Below are positions 1 through 10,286 of a stretch of DNA of 64,000 nt, one piece after another. Numbering within the stretch: position 1 is the stretch's first letter; each line of letters begins with the position of its first letter. Source of the DNA: Alsobacter metallidurans (lineage in GTDB: Bacteria > Pseudomonadota > Alphaproteobacteria > Rhizobiales > Beijerinckiaceae). Location: the NCBI RefSeq assembly GCF_014636935.1, contig NZ_BMES01000002.1:620001-684000 (forward strand). The letters are read 5' to 3'. The position numbers and the translations under genes were made by a program. Under the pieces are notes generated by a model that was not told where the DNA came from, did no database searches, and was given only the letters and a program-made list of their open reading frames with translations.

Positions 1-610
1 GCGCGGGCGCCGAAGCAGGCGCGGCCGCCATCGTGGGCTGGGGCGCCGACGCCGGCGCTGCGGCGCCCACGGCGTTGTAGACGGGGATGATCAGCTGCGC
101 GCCGGGCGCAGGCCGGGCGCCGGGCGCAAGCCCGTTCACCGAACGGATCGCCGTCTCGGGCACGCCGTAGCGATTGGACAGCGTGGCGACGCTCTCGCCC
201 TGCCCGACCGCGACCGTGGAGCCGCCCTGCGCGGTCCAGCCCTTCACCGCGCCGGTGATCGGCGCAGCCGCGGCCGCCATCTGGCGATGCGGAGCGGAAG
301 CCGAGGGAGCCGCCAGCGGCGCCGAGGCGACCGGCGCGAGCGGAGCTGAGCTTACGGCGCCTGCCGGCGCAACGCCCTGGAAAGTCGACGGCTGGGCCTG
401 CGACTGCATTTGCGGCCGCGCACCGGTGGCCGGCAGGCTGCCGGTCGATCCGGGCTCGAAGCGGGACGACTGCCCGAACGGATTCTGGAACGGATTGTCT
501 GCAAACCGCAACGTGTCGGAACTGCAGGCCGCGGAAGCCCCGCCCAGCAGGGCGACGACCAGGAGGCGGGGGGCCGAACGCACAACGGCGGAACGGGAAC
601 GCACACGCAT
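1..610 (-). CDS. nlpD: NlpD-like LysM lipoprotein (M23 peptidase family), partial, 3' end outside window
   Basis: I read this frame directly from the minus strand from an ATG at 608-610; it stays open to the window edge (203 codons). The start encodes a signal peptide ending in a lipobox SAAC with Cys29 as the likely lipidated residue. A long Ala/Pro/Ser/Gln-rich linker follows, then a LysM-like peptidoglycan-binding segment at about residues 128-176 (GESVATLSNRYGVPETAIR, then LIIPVYN). In NlpD-type proteins a C-terminal LytM/M23 domain follows; here it would lie beyond base 1. Position downstream of surE and pcm matches the widespread surE-pcm-nlpD order. The expected role is an outer-membrane lipoprotein acting in cell-wall hydrolysis or amidase activation at division. 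The peptidase domain itself is not visible, so the name rests on LysM, lipobox and context. Confidence 0.8.
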   Translation of the reverse strand, partial: MRVRSRSAVVRSAPRLLVVALLGGASAACSSDTLRFADNPFQNPFGQSSRFEPGSTGSLPATGARPQMQSQAQPSTFQGVAPAGAVSSAPLAPVASAPLAAPSASAPHRQMAAAAAPITGAVKGWTAQGGSTVAVGQGESVATLSNRYGVPETAIRSVNGLAPGARPAPGAQLIIPVYNAVGAAAPASAPQPTMAAAPASAPA

Positions 611-807
611 GACACTACCCACTGAGACCGAACACGACGCGAAACCTTGAGCGTCATTAATGCCCGGTTGGGGTTAAGGAATGGTTCCCCGCCCTCAGAA
701 TTCGGCTATTTGATTCACTATACAGGGTCGGTCGCGGTTAACCGGACAGTAACGCCCCAGCATGGTTAAAGCTTTCGCCCAGTGAACCCGTCATCCGCTG
801 AACCGGC
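611..807. other. Intergenic region pcm to nlpD, possible nlpD promoter
   Basis: This 197-base gap is AT-richer than its surroundings. On the minus strand it contains a TATAGT hexamer (about 716-721) preceded by GC-rich sequence without a good -35 box, so a separate nlpD promoter is possible but weakly supported. No SD-like sequence or terminator was recognised. Confidence 0.3.
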
Positions 808-1470
808 TCACAGGCTACGAGCCAGCCCATCCATCAGCGGCGGCAGGCTGAGCGGCGCGAGCGTCACGCGCGTGACCTCGTCGAGCCCGGCGCCGTGCGC
901 GTAGCGGGCGAGAAACGACCGCCCTCCCCCACGCTCCACCGCGATCGCCCTGCCCAAGGGAGCCAGTTGCAGAATCAACGCCGGCGGCAACCGCTCCACC
1001 GCGGCGTGGATCAAGATGCGGTCATAGGGCGCGCCATCCGGCCAGCCGAGCCGACCATCCGCATGATGCACCTGTGCGTTGATCACCCCGAGCGCGCGCA
1101 ACCGAACATCAGCTTCGATCGCGAGAGAGCGGTAGCGCTCCAGCGACACGACCTCGCCGGCCAGCCGAGCCAGGATCGCGGTTCCGTAACCGGAGCCCGC
1201 CCCGATCTCGAGCACGCGGTGCTCCGCCTTCACCTCGAGGGCCGTGATCATCTCGGCCATCAGCGAGGGGGCCAGCGTGGTTTGCCCGCAGGCCAGCGGT
1301 AGCGACACGTCCGTCAAGGCGAGGTCGACGAAGCGCTGCGGCACAAACCGGCTACGCGGCACGGTCTCGAACGCGCTCAGCACGCGCGTGTCGCGCAGGC
1401 CCTTCGACCGCAGCGCCATCAGAAACGCAATACGCGCCTCTTGGCCGCCACGGTCGAGGGTGGCGCTCAT
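808..1470 (-). CDS. pcm: Protein-L-isoaspartate O-methyltransferase
   Basis: The 220-residue product repairs isoaspartyl residues in damaged proteins by SAM-dependent methyl transfer in the cytoplasm. The sequence shows the PIMT layout: an N-terminal region with RSRFVP and CGQTTLAPSLMAEM (usual form YGQTISQPYIVA), then the SAM-binding motif I EIGAGSGYGTAILA, and motif DRILIHAAVERLPPAL. Length is typical of the family (about 210-220). It lies 4 bases downstream of surE and upstream of nlpD, so it is almost certainly cotranscribed with surE. The ATG at 1468-1470 gives the family's expected N-terminus. PIMT family paralogues in alphaproteobacteria are often of uncertain substrate; the substitution of the usual YGQTIS by CGQTTL is mild and I still favour true pcm function. 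Confidence 0.88.
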   Translation of the reverse strand: MSATLDRGGQEARIAFLMALRSKGLRDTRVLSAFETVPRSRFVPQRFVDLALTDVSLPLACGQTTLAPSLMAEMITALEVKAEHRVLEIGAGSGYGTAILARLAGEVVSLERYRSLAIEADVRLRALGVINAQVHHADGRLGWPDGAPYDRILIHAAVERLPPALILQLAPLGRAIAVERGGGRSFLARYAHGAGLDEVTRVTLAPLSLPPLMDGLARSL

Positions 1471-1474
1471 GCGG

Positions 1475-2239
1475 TCAGCCGCCGAACACTTGCGCGTAGC
1501 GCGTCAGCGTCGGCTCGTCGGTGAGGTCGATGCGTAGAGGCGTCACCGAGATCCTGCCATTGGCCAGCGCGTGAAGGTCCGATCCCTGCTCGATCGGGTA
1601 CTTGCCACGCACGAAGCCAATCCAGAAATATGGCAAGCCGCGCCCGTCGGCCCGCTCCTCGATGCGCAGGAACTCCTGAGAGCGCCAGCCCTGCGCGCCC
1701 ACCACGGCGCTCAGCTCCGTCCCGGGCTCGCAGTTTGGAAAGTTGACGTTCACGAGCACGCCGCTCGGGATGCCGGCTTCCAGCACCTTGCGGATCACGC
1801 CCGGCGCATGCAGCTCGGCCGCCTTCCAGTTGATGGCGTCGCGCCCGGCCGGCCCATAGGCCTGCGACAGCGCGATCGCGGGAATGCCCAGGATCGTCGC
1901 CTCGATGGCGCCCGCCACGGTGCCCGAATAGGTCACGTCCTCGGCGACGTTCTGGCCCTTGTTAACGCCTGACAGCACGAGGTCCGGCCTCTTGTCCTTC
2001 AGGATGTGGCGCACGCCCATGATCACGCAATCGGTGGGCGTGCCTTTCACGGCGAAGCGCTTTTCGTCGATCTGCCGCAACCGCAGCGGGTCGCTCAACG
2101 TCAGCGAATGCGCGACGCCGGATTGGTCGGTCTCGGGCGCCACCGTCCACACGTCGTCGGACAGCGCGTGCGCGATCGCCTCGCAGACCGTGAGGCCGGG
2201 GCCGTGGATGCCGTCGTCGTTCGTGACCAAAATACGCAT
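1475..2239 (-). CDS. surE: 5'/3'-nucleotidase SurE
   Basis: SurE is a divalent-metal-dependent phosphatase acting on nucleoside 5' and 3' monophosphates, linked to stationary-phase survival. The protein starts with the signature [11 protein letters not shown], in which the DD pair binds metal, and continues with [20 protein letters not shown], the second conserved block. Its 254 residues match the family (about 250). It starts 3 bases after the serS stop and ends 4 bases before pcm, so serS-surE-pcm form a tightly packed unit. The start at 2237-2239 directly encodes the conserved N-terminus. Confidence 0.96.
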   Translation of the reverse strand: MRILVTNDDGIHGPGLTVCEAIAHALSDDVWTVAPETDQSGVAHSLTLSDPLRLRQIDEKRFAVKGTPTDCVIMGVRHILKDKRPDLVLSGVNKGQNVAEDVTYSGTVAGAIEATILGIPAIALSQAYGPAGRDAINWKAAELHAPGVIRKVLEAGIPSGVLVNVNFPNCEPGTELSAVVGAQGWRSQEFLRIEERADGRGLPYFWIGFVRGKYPIEQGSDLHALANGRISVTPLRIDLTDEPTLTRYAQVFGG

Positions 2240-2242
2240 GGA

Positions 2243-3830
<1,588 letters not shown>

Positions 3831-3842
3831 GAGGGGAGAGGC

Positions 3843-4631
3843 TCAGCTCGTCGTATCAGCCGCCGCCGCCGCGGCGTTGCGCTTCTTCTCGGCCATCTGG
3901 ACGGCCAGGATCGAGGCCTCGTAGAGGAGCAGGGTCGGCACAGCGAGCGCGAGCTGGCTGATGACGTCGGGCGGCGTCAGCACGGCCGCGACCACGAAGA
4001 CGAGCACGATGGCGTAGCGCCGCTTGTCCTTCAGGAACTGGGCGTCGATAAAGCCCGCGCGGGCGAGAAGCGTCAGCACGACCGGCAGCTGGAAGCTGAT
4101 CCCGAAGGCGAAGATCAGCGTCATGATCAGCGATAGGTATTCGCTCACTTTGGGCAGCAGCTGAATCGCGGCCTCGCCCTCGATCATCTGCTGCTGGCCG
4201 ATGGAAAAGCGCATCACCAGCGGCATGGCGATAAAGAACACGACCGCGGCGCCCAGCAGGAACAACAATGGCGTCGCCACCAGATAGGGGCGGAACGCGT
4301 CGCGCTCGTTCTTGTAGAGCCCGGGCGCGACAAACTTGTAGAGCTGCGTCGCCATCACCGGGAACGAGAAGAAGCTGGCACCGAACACCGCGAGCTTGAT
4401 CTGCGTAAACAGATATTCGAGCGGCGCGGTGTAGATCAGGCGCACCTGCGAGGCGTCGCCGGCCGCCAGAATGTAGGGATAGATTAAGATGTTGTAAATC
4501 TGCCGCGCCATCGCAAAGCAGATCACGAACATGATCACGAACGCGACCATCGCCTTGATCAGGCGGCTGCGGAGTTCGATCAGGTGTTCGATTAGCGGCG
4601 CCTTGGTGGCCTCGATGTCCTCGTGGCTCAT
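3843..4631 (-). CDS. tatC: Twin-arginine translocase subunit TatC
   Basis: TatC is the multi-spanning receptor subunit of the Tat pathway, recognising twin-arginine signal peptides together with TatB. The 262-residue protein begins with the conserved LIEHLIELRSRLI amphipathic start, followed by about six hydrophobic segments, and carries the conserved cytoplasmic and periplasmic loops (for example FVAPGLYKNER and TPPDVISQL). The start codon overlaps the tatB stop (TGATG at 4629-4633), so translation is coupled. A likely client is encoded in this window: the IorB-like molybdoenzyme at 22455-24632 carries a twin-arginine signal. Confidence 0.97.
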   Translation of the reverse strand: MSHEDIEATKAPLIEHLIELRSRLIKAMVAFVIMFVICFAMARQIYNILIYPYILAAGDASQVRLIYTAPLEYLFTQIKLAVFGASFFSFPVMATQLYKFVAPGLYKNERDAFRPYLVATPLLFLLGAAVVFFIAMPLVMRFSIGQQQMIEGEAAIQLLPKVSEYLSLIMTLIFAFGISFQLPVVLTLLARAGFIDAQFLKDKRRYAIVLVFVVAAVLTPPDVISQLALAVPTLLLYEASILAVQMAEKKRNAAAAAADTTS

Positions 4632-5314
4632 CAGGCGCTACCCTCGTCGTCTGTGGTCTTGGTTTTGCGGGCCGGCGCGCGGCGCTTCGGCTTGGCGGGA
4701 GCGGCGGCGGCTTCGACGGCCTCCGGCGTCACCGGAGCGGTGGAAACCGCCATCACGGGCGCGGCCAGGTCGGCGTCGGTTGCCGGGGCGTCGGCTGGCG
4801 TGCTCTCCGTCGCCGCAGCGTCTGCCTTTTTGCGTGTGCGCTTTGGCTTTGGGGGAGCGGGTTCGCCCGCCGCGACCTCGAAAGCGCCCTCTCCGGACGG
4901 CGTGTCGCTGGGGACCACCGGCGCAAAGGCAGCCTGGATTTGCTCGGGCGTCAGGTCCGGAACAGGGGGCGGCTCGGGAATATTGAAGTTTGTTTCCGGC
5001 AGCGCAGCCGCGCCGCTCGCGGGCGTCTCGGTTGCGGCCTTGATCTCGTCGCGGATGGTCTGGATGGGGTTGAAGCCGGTGTTCAGAGACGAGGACACGT
5101 CGGTGTGGATGCCTTCCACGGTCTTGCGGGCATCCTCGATGTCCATCTCCCGGATAGCGTCCTGGAACTGGCCCTGGAACTCGCCCGCCATCCGCTTCAC
5201 CTTGCCGACCGTCTTGCCGACGGTGCGCAGCACGCTCGGAAGCTCCTTCGGCCCGATGACGATCAACGCCACCACGCCGATGACGACGAACTCTCCCCAC
5301 CCGATATCGAACAT
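4631..5314 (-). CDS. tatB: Sec-independent translocase subunit TatB
   Basis: TatB pairs with TatC in the receptor complex. The protein starts MFDIGWGEFVVIGVVALIVI, the short N-terminal membrane helix typical of TatB, then GPKELP and an amphipathic helix (about residues 22-60). The remaining part is a long Ala/Pro/Lys-rich, low-complexity tail ending in a basic segment (KPKRRAPARKTKT); at 227 residues it is longer than the E. coli protein (171), as is usual in alphaproteobacteria. Its stop overlaps the tatC start. Upstream a stem-loop in the tatA-tatB gap may reduce its expression relative to tatA. Confidence 0.95.
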   Translation of the reverse strand: MFDIGWGEFVVIGVVALIVIGPKELPSVLRTVGKTVGKVKRMAGEFQGQFQDAIREMDIEDARKTVEGIHTDVSSSLNTGFNPIQTIRDEIKAATETPASGAAALPETNFNIPEPPPVPDLTPEQIQAAFAPVVPSDTPSGEGAFEVAAGEPAPPKPKRTRKKADAAATESTPADAPATDADLAAPVMAVSTAPVTPEAVEAAAAPAKPKRRAPARKTKTTDDEGSA

Positions 5315-5329
5315 GGCGGTCTTGTTATC

Positions 5330-5366
5330 CGGACGAAACGAAGCGCCACCTCGGCTGAGGCGGCGC
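5330..5366 (-). terminator. Stem-loop between tatA and tatB, possible partial terminator
   Basis: On the minus strand a 10-pair stem (arms 5357-5366 and 5343-5352, one G-U pair) closes a 4-base loop and is followed by TTCGTTTCG, a broken T-rich run. It lies after tatA and 29 bases before tatB. This could act as an attenuating terminator giving more tatA than tatBC transcript. Without a clean U-run it could also be only an mRNA-stability hairpin. Confidence 0.45.
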
Positions 5367-5483
5367 CATTCTCATAAAGCAGGGAAGCCGGAAGTTCGAG
5401 CCTCAAGCGCCGCCGCGATGCGGAAGCGCACCGGACACGATCCACGCTCCGCCGGCTCGCGAGAGGCCGGCGCTGCGGGGAGT

Positions 5484-5732
5484 TTAGCCGAGCTTGCGCT
5501 CGCCCACCGGGGCGGGCTGCGCCGTGACGGGGCGCTGGTCCTCGAGGGGACGCACGGGCTCGGCCGGGCGCGCCGCAGCTGCGGTCTCGACCTCGTCGTC
5601 CGCCATGCCCTTTTTGAAGGACTTGATGCCCTTGGCGACATCGCCCATCAGGTCGGACACCTTGCCGCGCCCGAACAGCAGCATCACCACGATGCCGACG
5701 ACGATCCAGTGCCAGATACTCACGCCACCCAT
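5484..5732 (-). CDS. tatA: Sec-independent translocase pore subunit TatA
   Basis: TatA forms the protein-conducting assembly of the Tat system. The 82-residue product starts [20 protein letters not shown], a single membrane helix, then the conserved [20 protein letters not shown] hinge and amphipathic helix, with a charged tail. The frame is open upstream, but ATG 5730-5732 gives the conserved start and the size expected for TatA. It is followed by tatB (169-base gap with a stem-loop) and tatC, and preceded by scpB, the usual order in Hyphomicrobiales. Confidence 0.96.
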   Translation of the reverse strand: MGGVSIWHWIVVGIVVMLLFGRGKVSDLMGDVAKGIKSFKKGMADDEVETAAAARPAEPVRPLEDQRPVTAQPAPVGERKLG

Positions 5733-5827
5733 GGCTGCACTCCCTGTCGGGTTCTCCGGCGCGCCGGGCCCAAATTGTGATGTCGCCCGGAAACTAGGCG
5801 TTCGATGCGGCGAAAACAAGAAGCTCT

Positions 5828-6598
5828 CTACCGATCGTCGTCGTCCTTCAGCGGTTCCGGGACTTCGTTGATGCGCTCCTCCTCGAGGACCGACAGCAGG
5901 TCCTCTCCGAGCGGCTCCTCGTCCTCGCGCAGCGACGGATCGTCGGATGGGGACGGTACGCCGAAGCCGGGCGGCAACCGGCCGTCCAGGAAGCCCGAAC
6001 CCTTGAGCTCGTCGAGACCCGGCAGATCGTCGATCCTGTTCAGGCCGAAATGTATGAGAAAGCCTTCGGTGGTGCCGTAGGTGACCGGCCGGCCCGGCGC
6101 CTTGCGGCGGCCGCGCAGCCGCACCCAGCCGGTTTCAATCAGCACGTCCAGCGTGCCCCGGCTCGTCGACACTCCGCGGATGTCCTCGATTTCCGAGCGG
6201 GTCACCGGCTGATGGTAGGCGATGATCGACAGCGTCTCCAGCGCCGCGCGGCTGAGCTTGCGCGGCTCGATCGCCTCGCGCGAAAGCAGGTAGCCAAGGT
6301 CGTCGGCCGTACGGAACGCCCATTTGCCGGCGAGCTGCACGAGGTTGACGCCGCGCGCCGCATATTCCTGCTCGAGGCTGCGCAGCACTGCCGCGACCGG
6401 CGCCGTGCCCGGCAGGCGGCTCGCGATGGCGTCCGCCGCCAGCGGCTCGGACGATGCGAACAGAAGCGCCTCGGCGATGCGGCACGCCTCCGCGAAGGAG
6501 CGTGCTTCCTCGACGGCGTCGAACGCGGTCTCGATTGCGGCGTCCAGCGCGTCGGCGGCGGCGTCGCCGCTTCGGTCAGCCAGGTTCAAACGGCGCAT
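5828..6598 (-). CDS. scpB: Segregation and condensation protein ScpB
   Basis: ScpB is the winged-helix kleisin-associated subunit that, with ScpA and SMC, organises and segregates the chromosome. The 256-residue protein shows the diagnostic core: [17 protein letters not shown], then [20 protein letters not shown] and [20 protein letters not shown]. It has an acidic tail, common in alphaproteobacterial homologues. ATG 6596-6598 is preceded by GAGGAAGCGCCG, an SD overlapping the end of scpA, so the two are translationally linked. Confidence 0.95.
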   Translation of the reverse strand: MRRLNLADRSGDAAADALDAAIETAFDAVEEARSFAEACRIAEALLFASSEPLAADAIASRLPGTAPVAAVLRSLEQEYAARGVNLVQLAGKWAFRTADDLGYLLSREAIEPRKLSRAALETLSIIAYHQPVTRSEIEDIRGVSTSRGTLDVLIETGWVRLRGRRKAPGRPVTYGTTEGFLIHFGLNRIDDLPGLDELKGSGFLDGRLPPGFGVPSPSDDPSLREDEEPLGEDLLSVLEEERINEVPEPLKDDDDR

Positions 6599-6608
6599 CG
6601 GCGCTTCC

Positions 6609-7454
6609 TCAGGCCCGGGCGGCGCGCGCCGCCGCGGTGCGGGCCTTCACCCAGATGGGCGCGAAAGCGCGGTCCTGCTGCAGCTCCAGCATGCCCTCGC
6701 GCACCATCTCGAGCGCGGCCACGAAGGTGGATGCGCGAACCGTTTTCCGCATCGCGGGCTCGACCATGTAGGCGGAGAGATACTCGTCCAGCACGGTCCA
6801 GTCGAGCGCGACGCCGGCGAGCCGCATCAGGGCCTCGCGGGCCTCGGCAAGCGACCACACCGTCCGGGCGTGCACGGTGACGTGCGACAGCGCGTGCTTC
6901 TGGCGTTCCCGGGCATAGGCGGACAGGAGGTCGAACAGGCTCGCCTCCCATTCGGCCGTTTTGGTCACCACCACGGGCTCGGGCATGCCGCGCGCGAACA
7001 CGTCGCGGCCCAAACGCGTGCGTTCCACGAGCTTTTGCGCGGCGGCGCGAATCGCCTCCAGCCGAACGAGCCGGCGCGCCAGGCTTTCGGCCAGATCCTC
7101 GGCCGAGGGCTCGTCAGGCTTGGGCGGCGCCGGCAGCAGCAAGCGGGATTTCAGATAGGCGAGCCAGGCCGCCATCACCAGGTAGTCGGCGGCCAGCTCC
7201 AGCCGGAAGCGACGGGCTTCCTCGACGAACACGAGGTATTGCTCGGCCAGCGCCAGCACCGAGATCTTGTGCAGGTCGACTTTCTGGCGCCGCGCGAGCT
7301 CCAGCAGCAGGTCGAGGGGGCCCGCGAAGCCGTCCACGTCGACCATCATGGCCGGCTCGGCCTCGCCACGATCGACGCGGACTGGATCCTCAAAATCGAG
7401 CTGCTGGTCGAGCCTGGCCACGCGTCCCCGCTGATTCGCGCCCACCGTGGACAC
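6609..7454 (-). CDS. scpA: Segregation and condensation protein ScpA
   Basis: ScpA is the kleisin that bridges the SMC heads. The core motif GFAGPLDLLLELARRQKVDL (usual form FEGPLDLLLHLI) is at about residues 42-61, followed by ILALAEQY-like and MAAWLAYLKSRLLLP, both typical. The C-terminal winged-helix region ends the 281-residue reading. The start is uncertain: the frame opens with a GTG at 7452-7454 without a clear SD, and GTG 7421 (preceded by GGGGA) or ATG 7349 are alternatives. It lies between nagZ (19-base gap) and scpB (10-base gap), the standard nagZ-scpA-scpB order. Confidence 0.93.
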   Translation of the reverse strand: MSTVGANQRGRVARLDQQLDFEDPVRVDRGEAEPAMMVDVDGFAGPLDLLLELARRQKVDLHKISVLALAEQYLVFVEEARRFRLELAADYLVMAAWLAYLKSRLLLPAPPKPDEPSAEDLAESLARRLVRLEAIRAAAQKLVERTRLGRDVFARGMPEPVVVTKTAEWEASLFDLLSAYARERQKHALSHVTVHARTVWSLAEAREALMRLAGVALDWTVLDEYLSAYMVEPAMRKTVRASTFVAALEMVREGMLELQQDRAFAPIWVKARTAAARAARA

Positions 7455-7473
7455 ACGCTGAATCGTGGGCTTC

Positions 7474-8493
7474 CTAGACGCTCACCGCAAGCGCCGCATC
7501 CAGGCGCGCCCAGGCTTCCACAGGATCCAGCGGCTCCGGCCGGTGGTGGATTCGCGCCAGCGCGGCCTCCGCCCGGCGCAGCGCGTCGCCCGAGAGGTCG
7601 TGCACGGCGGCCGCGACCTCCTCCATCTCGCCCATAACGCCATGGCAGTAGAGCGCCACGTCGCAGCCGGCCCGAAGCGCCGCGGCGGCGCGCTCGGCCA
7701 GCGTCCCGCTCAGCGCCTTCATGGAAATGTCGTCGCTCATCACCAGCCCGTCATAGGCCAACGCGCCGCGGATCACCTGCTCGAAGACTTTCGGCGACGT
7801 GGTCGCGGGCGCCTCCGGGTCGATCGCCGCATAGACCACGTGGGCGGTCATCGCCATGGGCATGTCCGAGAGGATCTCGAAGGGCGCGAAGTCGCGCACG
7901 GCGAGCTCGTGCAGCGGCGTCTCCACGGTGGGCAGAGCCTCGTGGCTGTCCGCCTGGGCGCGGCCGTGTCCGGGCATGTGCTTGATCACCGGCAGCACGC
8001 CGCCCGCCATCAGACCCTCGGCCGCGGCGCGGCCGAGCACCGCGATCGTCTCCGGGTCTTGCGCATAGGCGCGGTCGCCGATGATGCCATGCGCGCCGGG
8101 CACGGGCACGTCGAGCACCGGCAGGCAATCCACTGTGATGCCGACGGTGAGAAGGTCATGTGCGATCAGCCGGCCGGCGAGCCGCGTCAGCTCGCGGCGC
8201 GTTAGCGGGTCGTTGGCGGCAATTTCCCCCAGGCGCCGGGCCGGCGGATAAGCCCGCCAGTGCGGCTGCCCCATGCGCTGCACGCGTCCGCCCTCCTGGT
8301 CGATCAGCACGGGCGCATCGGCGCGGCCAACCGCATGCCGGAACTCGGACGTCAGCGTCAGCAGCTGCTCCGGGCTCTCGACATTGCGCCGAAACAGGAT
8401 CAGCCCCCACGGATTGGCTTCGCGGAAAAACGCGATCTCGTGCGGGGTCAGGACCGTGCCGGCGCAGCCGGCGATAAAGGCGCGAATGCTCAT
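7474..8493 (-). CDS. nagZ: Beta-N-acetylhexosaminidase NagZ
   Basis: NagZ is a cytoplasmic GH3 enzyme of peptidoglycan recycling that removes GlcNAc from anhydro-muropeptides. The 339-residue protein has the GH3 pattern: LIDQEGGRVQRM, the catalytic-dyad loop KHMPGHGRAQADSHEALP (His acid/base), and the nucleophile block MSDDISMKAL. Length fits the family (about 340). It heads the nagZ-scpA-scpB group, separated from the upstream SPOR gene by an intrinsic terminator at 8562-8594. Confidence 0.96.
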   Translation of the reverse strand: MSIRAFIAGCAGTVLTPHEIAFFREANPWGLILFRRNVESPEQLLTLTSEFRHAVGRADAPVLIDQEGGRVQRMGQPHWRAYPPARRLGEIAANDPLTRRELTRLAGRLIAHDLLTVGITVDCLPVLDVPVPGAHGIIGDRAYAQDPETIAVLGRAAAEGLMAGGVLPVIKHMPGHGRAQADSHEALPTVETPLHELAVRDFAPFEILSDMPMAMTAHVVYAAIDPEAPATTSPKVFEQVIRGALAYDGLVMSDDISMKALSGTLAERAAAALRAGCDVALYCHGVMGEMEEVAAAVHDLSGDALRRAEAALARIHHRPEPLDPVEAWARLDAALAVSV

Positions 8494-8561
8494 GTGCTAA
8501 GCGCTAGCCGCGGGTTTCCGGCGGGTCAACCCGGCCGGAGGCCACCGGACGGAAGCCTGCC

Positions 8562-8594
8562 CACAAAAGCGAAAGCCGCGGCGAACCGCGGCTT
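8562..8594 (-). terminator. Intrinsic terminator of the SPOR-domain gene
   Basis: On the minus strand a perfect 9-pair stem (arms 8586-8594 and 8573-8581) closes a UUCG tetraloop and is followed by TTCGCTTTTG. It lies 24 bases after the SPOR gene stop and before nagZ, separating the two transcripts. Confidence 0.85.
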
Positions 8595-8617
8595 CCCATC
8601 AGCCCATGATCGAGGGC

Positions 8618-10135
8618 TCAGTTCTTGGCCACGAAGCATTGGCCGCCGGCGCCCTGCAGCTTGGTGCACAGCGCAGTGGCGTCGTCCTTCGAGAGGCCGC
8701 CGACGCGGACGCGGTAGATCGTCTTGCCGTTGACGTCGGCTTTGCGAACGCCCGGGCGCATGCCGCTGAGCTCGTCGGAGAAGCGTTTCTGCAGCTTGGC
8801 GATGGCGTCCTTGGCCTCGCCCTCGCTCTGCGGCGCAGCAAGCTGCACCGCATAGCCGCCCGAGGCGGGCTCGGCGACCGAAGAAGTAGCGGCCGGCGTA
8901 GTTGCGGGCTGCACGGATGCGACCTGCTGGCGCGGGGCGGCCGGCGCGGGCCGGGGCGCGGCCGGAACGCTCGCCGTTGTGGCCGCCGAAGCCTCCTCGA
9001 TGGTGCGGGGCCTGGGCGCTGGAGAGGTTGTGGCCGTGGTCAGCGGCGAAACAGGCTTCGGCCGGGCCGCCGGCATCGGGGTCGCGCCCGTGGACGTCGG
9101 CGTGGACGGCGCAACCGTCGGCGCAACAGCGCCGAGCGAGGCGACCCGCGTCGGAACCGGCTCGGAATCGATGATCGTGCCGTCGGGACGAACCGACACG
9201 GTCTTGACGCGGCGGGGCTCACCCAACTGCGGCAGGCCGGACGCCGGAGCCGGCGGCTTGGGGGCAGAAACGCCGCCCGTGGTTGTGGTGGCCGCGACCG
9301 TCGCGGGCGCCTCGGCCGGGATGTCGCGCCGGGTCACCTGCTCGACGTCGAGCGGCTGCTCGGTGCGGCCGGAGATCTTCACGGTTTTCAGGTCCTCGGG
9401 GGCCTGCGCCTTGTCGTAGATCCGGCGATCCTGGTTCGGCACTTCGAGGCCGCCCGGGTTCGCTGGCTGGATTTTCGAGGGGCCAGTCTCGGCCTTGATC
9501 AGCGGGGGAGCGCCGCCGGCCATCTTGAGGGGCGAGTTGGCTCCCTTCCACGCATACGCGCCGCCGCCAACGACCACGAGGCCGGCCGCGACAGCGGCGA
9601 ACATCGCGATCTTGCTGCGCTTGCGGGGCGGCTCTTCGAAATTCTCATGGTGCGGGGGCAACTGGCCCTGCGGCTCGTAAACCGGCTCGGCTTCAGCCTG
9701 GGCGTAGCGCTCGTCGTAGATGTTGTGGGTGGCGGGCGCGTCGCGCTCGTCGGCGGCCGTGCGGGCGTCCCAGCGCTGCTCGTCGGCGTCGTGGGCGGCG
9801 GGCTGGCGCAGCTGATACGGCAGGTTGCCCCGGTAAGCGCCCTCGGTCTGATAGGCGGCGAGCTGCTCGTCGAACGACTGGGCGCTCGGCGGCGGGGCGG
9901 CCTGCATGGAAGGCTCGACCCGGCCGGCGCCCTCACGGCCATTCCACAGCGACTTGAAGGGATCGTCCTGGCCGACGATGCGGGCCAGCTCGGCCAGCGG
10001 ATCGTCGTTGCGCTGCGGCGGCGCGGCCAGGGGCTCCTCACGCGCCGAGTTGCGCGGACCAGCGGCTTCCCGCAGCTGGCGCTCGAGCTCGTCGAGGTCG
10101 ATCACCGGCCGCTGCTGCCTGTTCAACTCGTTCAT
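8618..10135 (-). CDS. SPOR-domain membrane protein
   Basis: The chosen ATG (10133-10135) gives 505 residues; the upstream open codons lack family-like sequence. The N-terminal 150 residues are polar and cytoplasmic, followed by one membrane helix after a basic cluster (RKRSKIAMFAAVAAGLVVVG), a long Pro/Ala/Thr-rich periplasmic linker and a C-terminal SPOR domain at about residues 430-505 (GYAVQLAAPQSEGEAKDAI, then VRVGGLSKDDATALCTKLQ). SPOR domains bind denuded septal glycan, so a role at the division site is likely. The position between argS and nagZ is conserved in Hyphomicrobiales. It has its own terminator at 8562-8594. Confidence 0.9.
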   Translation of the reverse strand: MNELNRQQRPVIDLDELERQLREAAGPRNSAREEPLAAPPQRNDDPLAELARIVGQDDPFKSLWNGREGAGRVEPSMQAAPPPSAQSFDEQLAAYQTEGAYRGNLPYQLRQPAAHDADEQRWDARTAADERDAPATHNIYDERYAQAEAEPVYEPQGQLPPHHENFEEPPRKRSKIAMFAAVAAGLVVVGGGAYAWKGANSPLKMAGGAPPLIKAETGPSKIQPANPGGLEVPNQDRRIYDKAQAPEDLKTVKISGRTEQPLDVEQVTRRDIPAEAPATVAATTTTGGVSAPKPPAPASGLPQLGEPRRVKTVSVRPDGTIIDSEPVPTRVASLGAVAPTVAPSTPTSTGATPMPAARPKPVSPLTTATTSPAPRPRTIEEASAATTASVPAAPRPAPAAPRQQVASVQPATTPAATSSVAEPASGGYAVQLAAPQSEGEAKDAIAKLQKRFSDELSGMRPGVRKADVNGKTIYRVRVGGLSKDDATALCTKLQGAGGQCFVAKN

Positions 10136-10286
10136 GGACACACCCGCTTTAACCCGCACCGATTGGCTCAAACGCCATCGGGCTCCCCGCGCGAGATCGC
10201 CGGGCCGCGTTTGAATGGTGTGATCCATTCTGGCACGATGCAAGTCCGTCCGAAGACGGATGCAACGCCGCCACGAGCCCCGCGCG

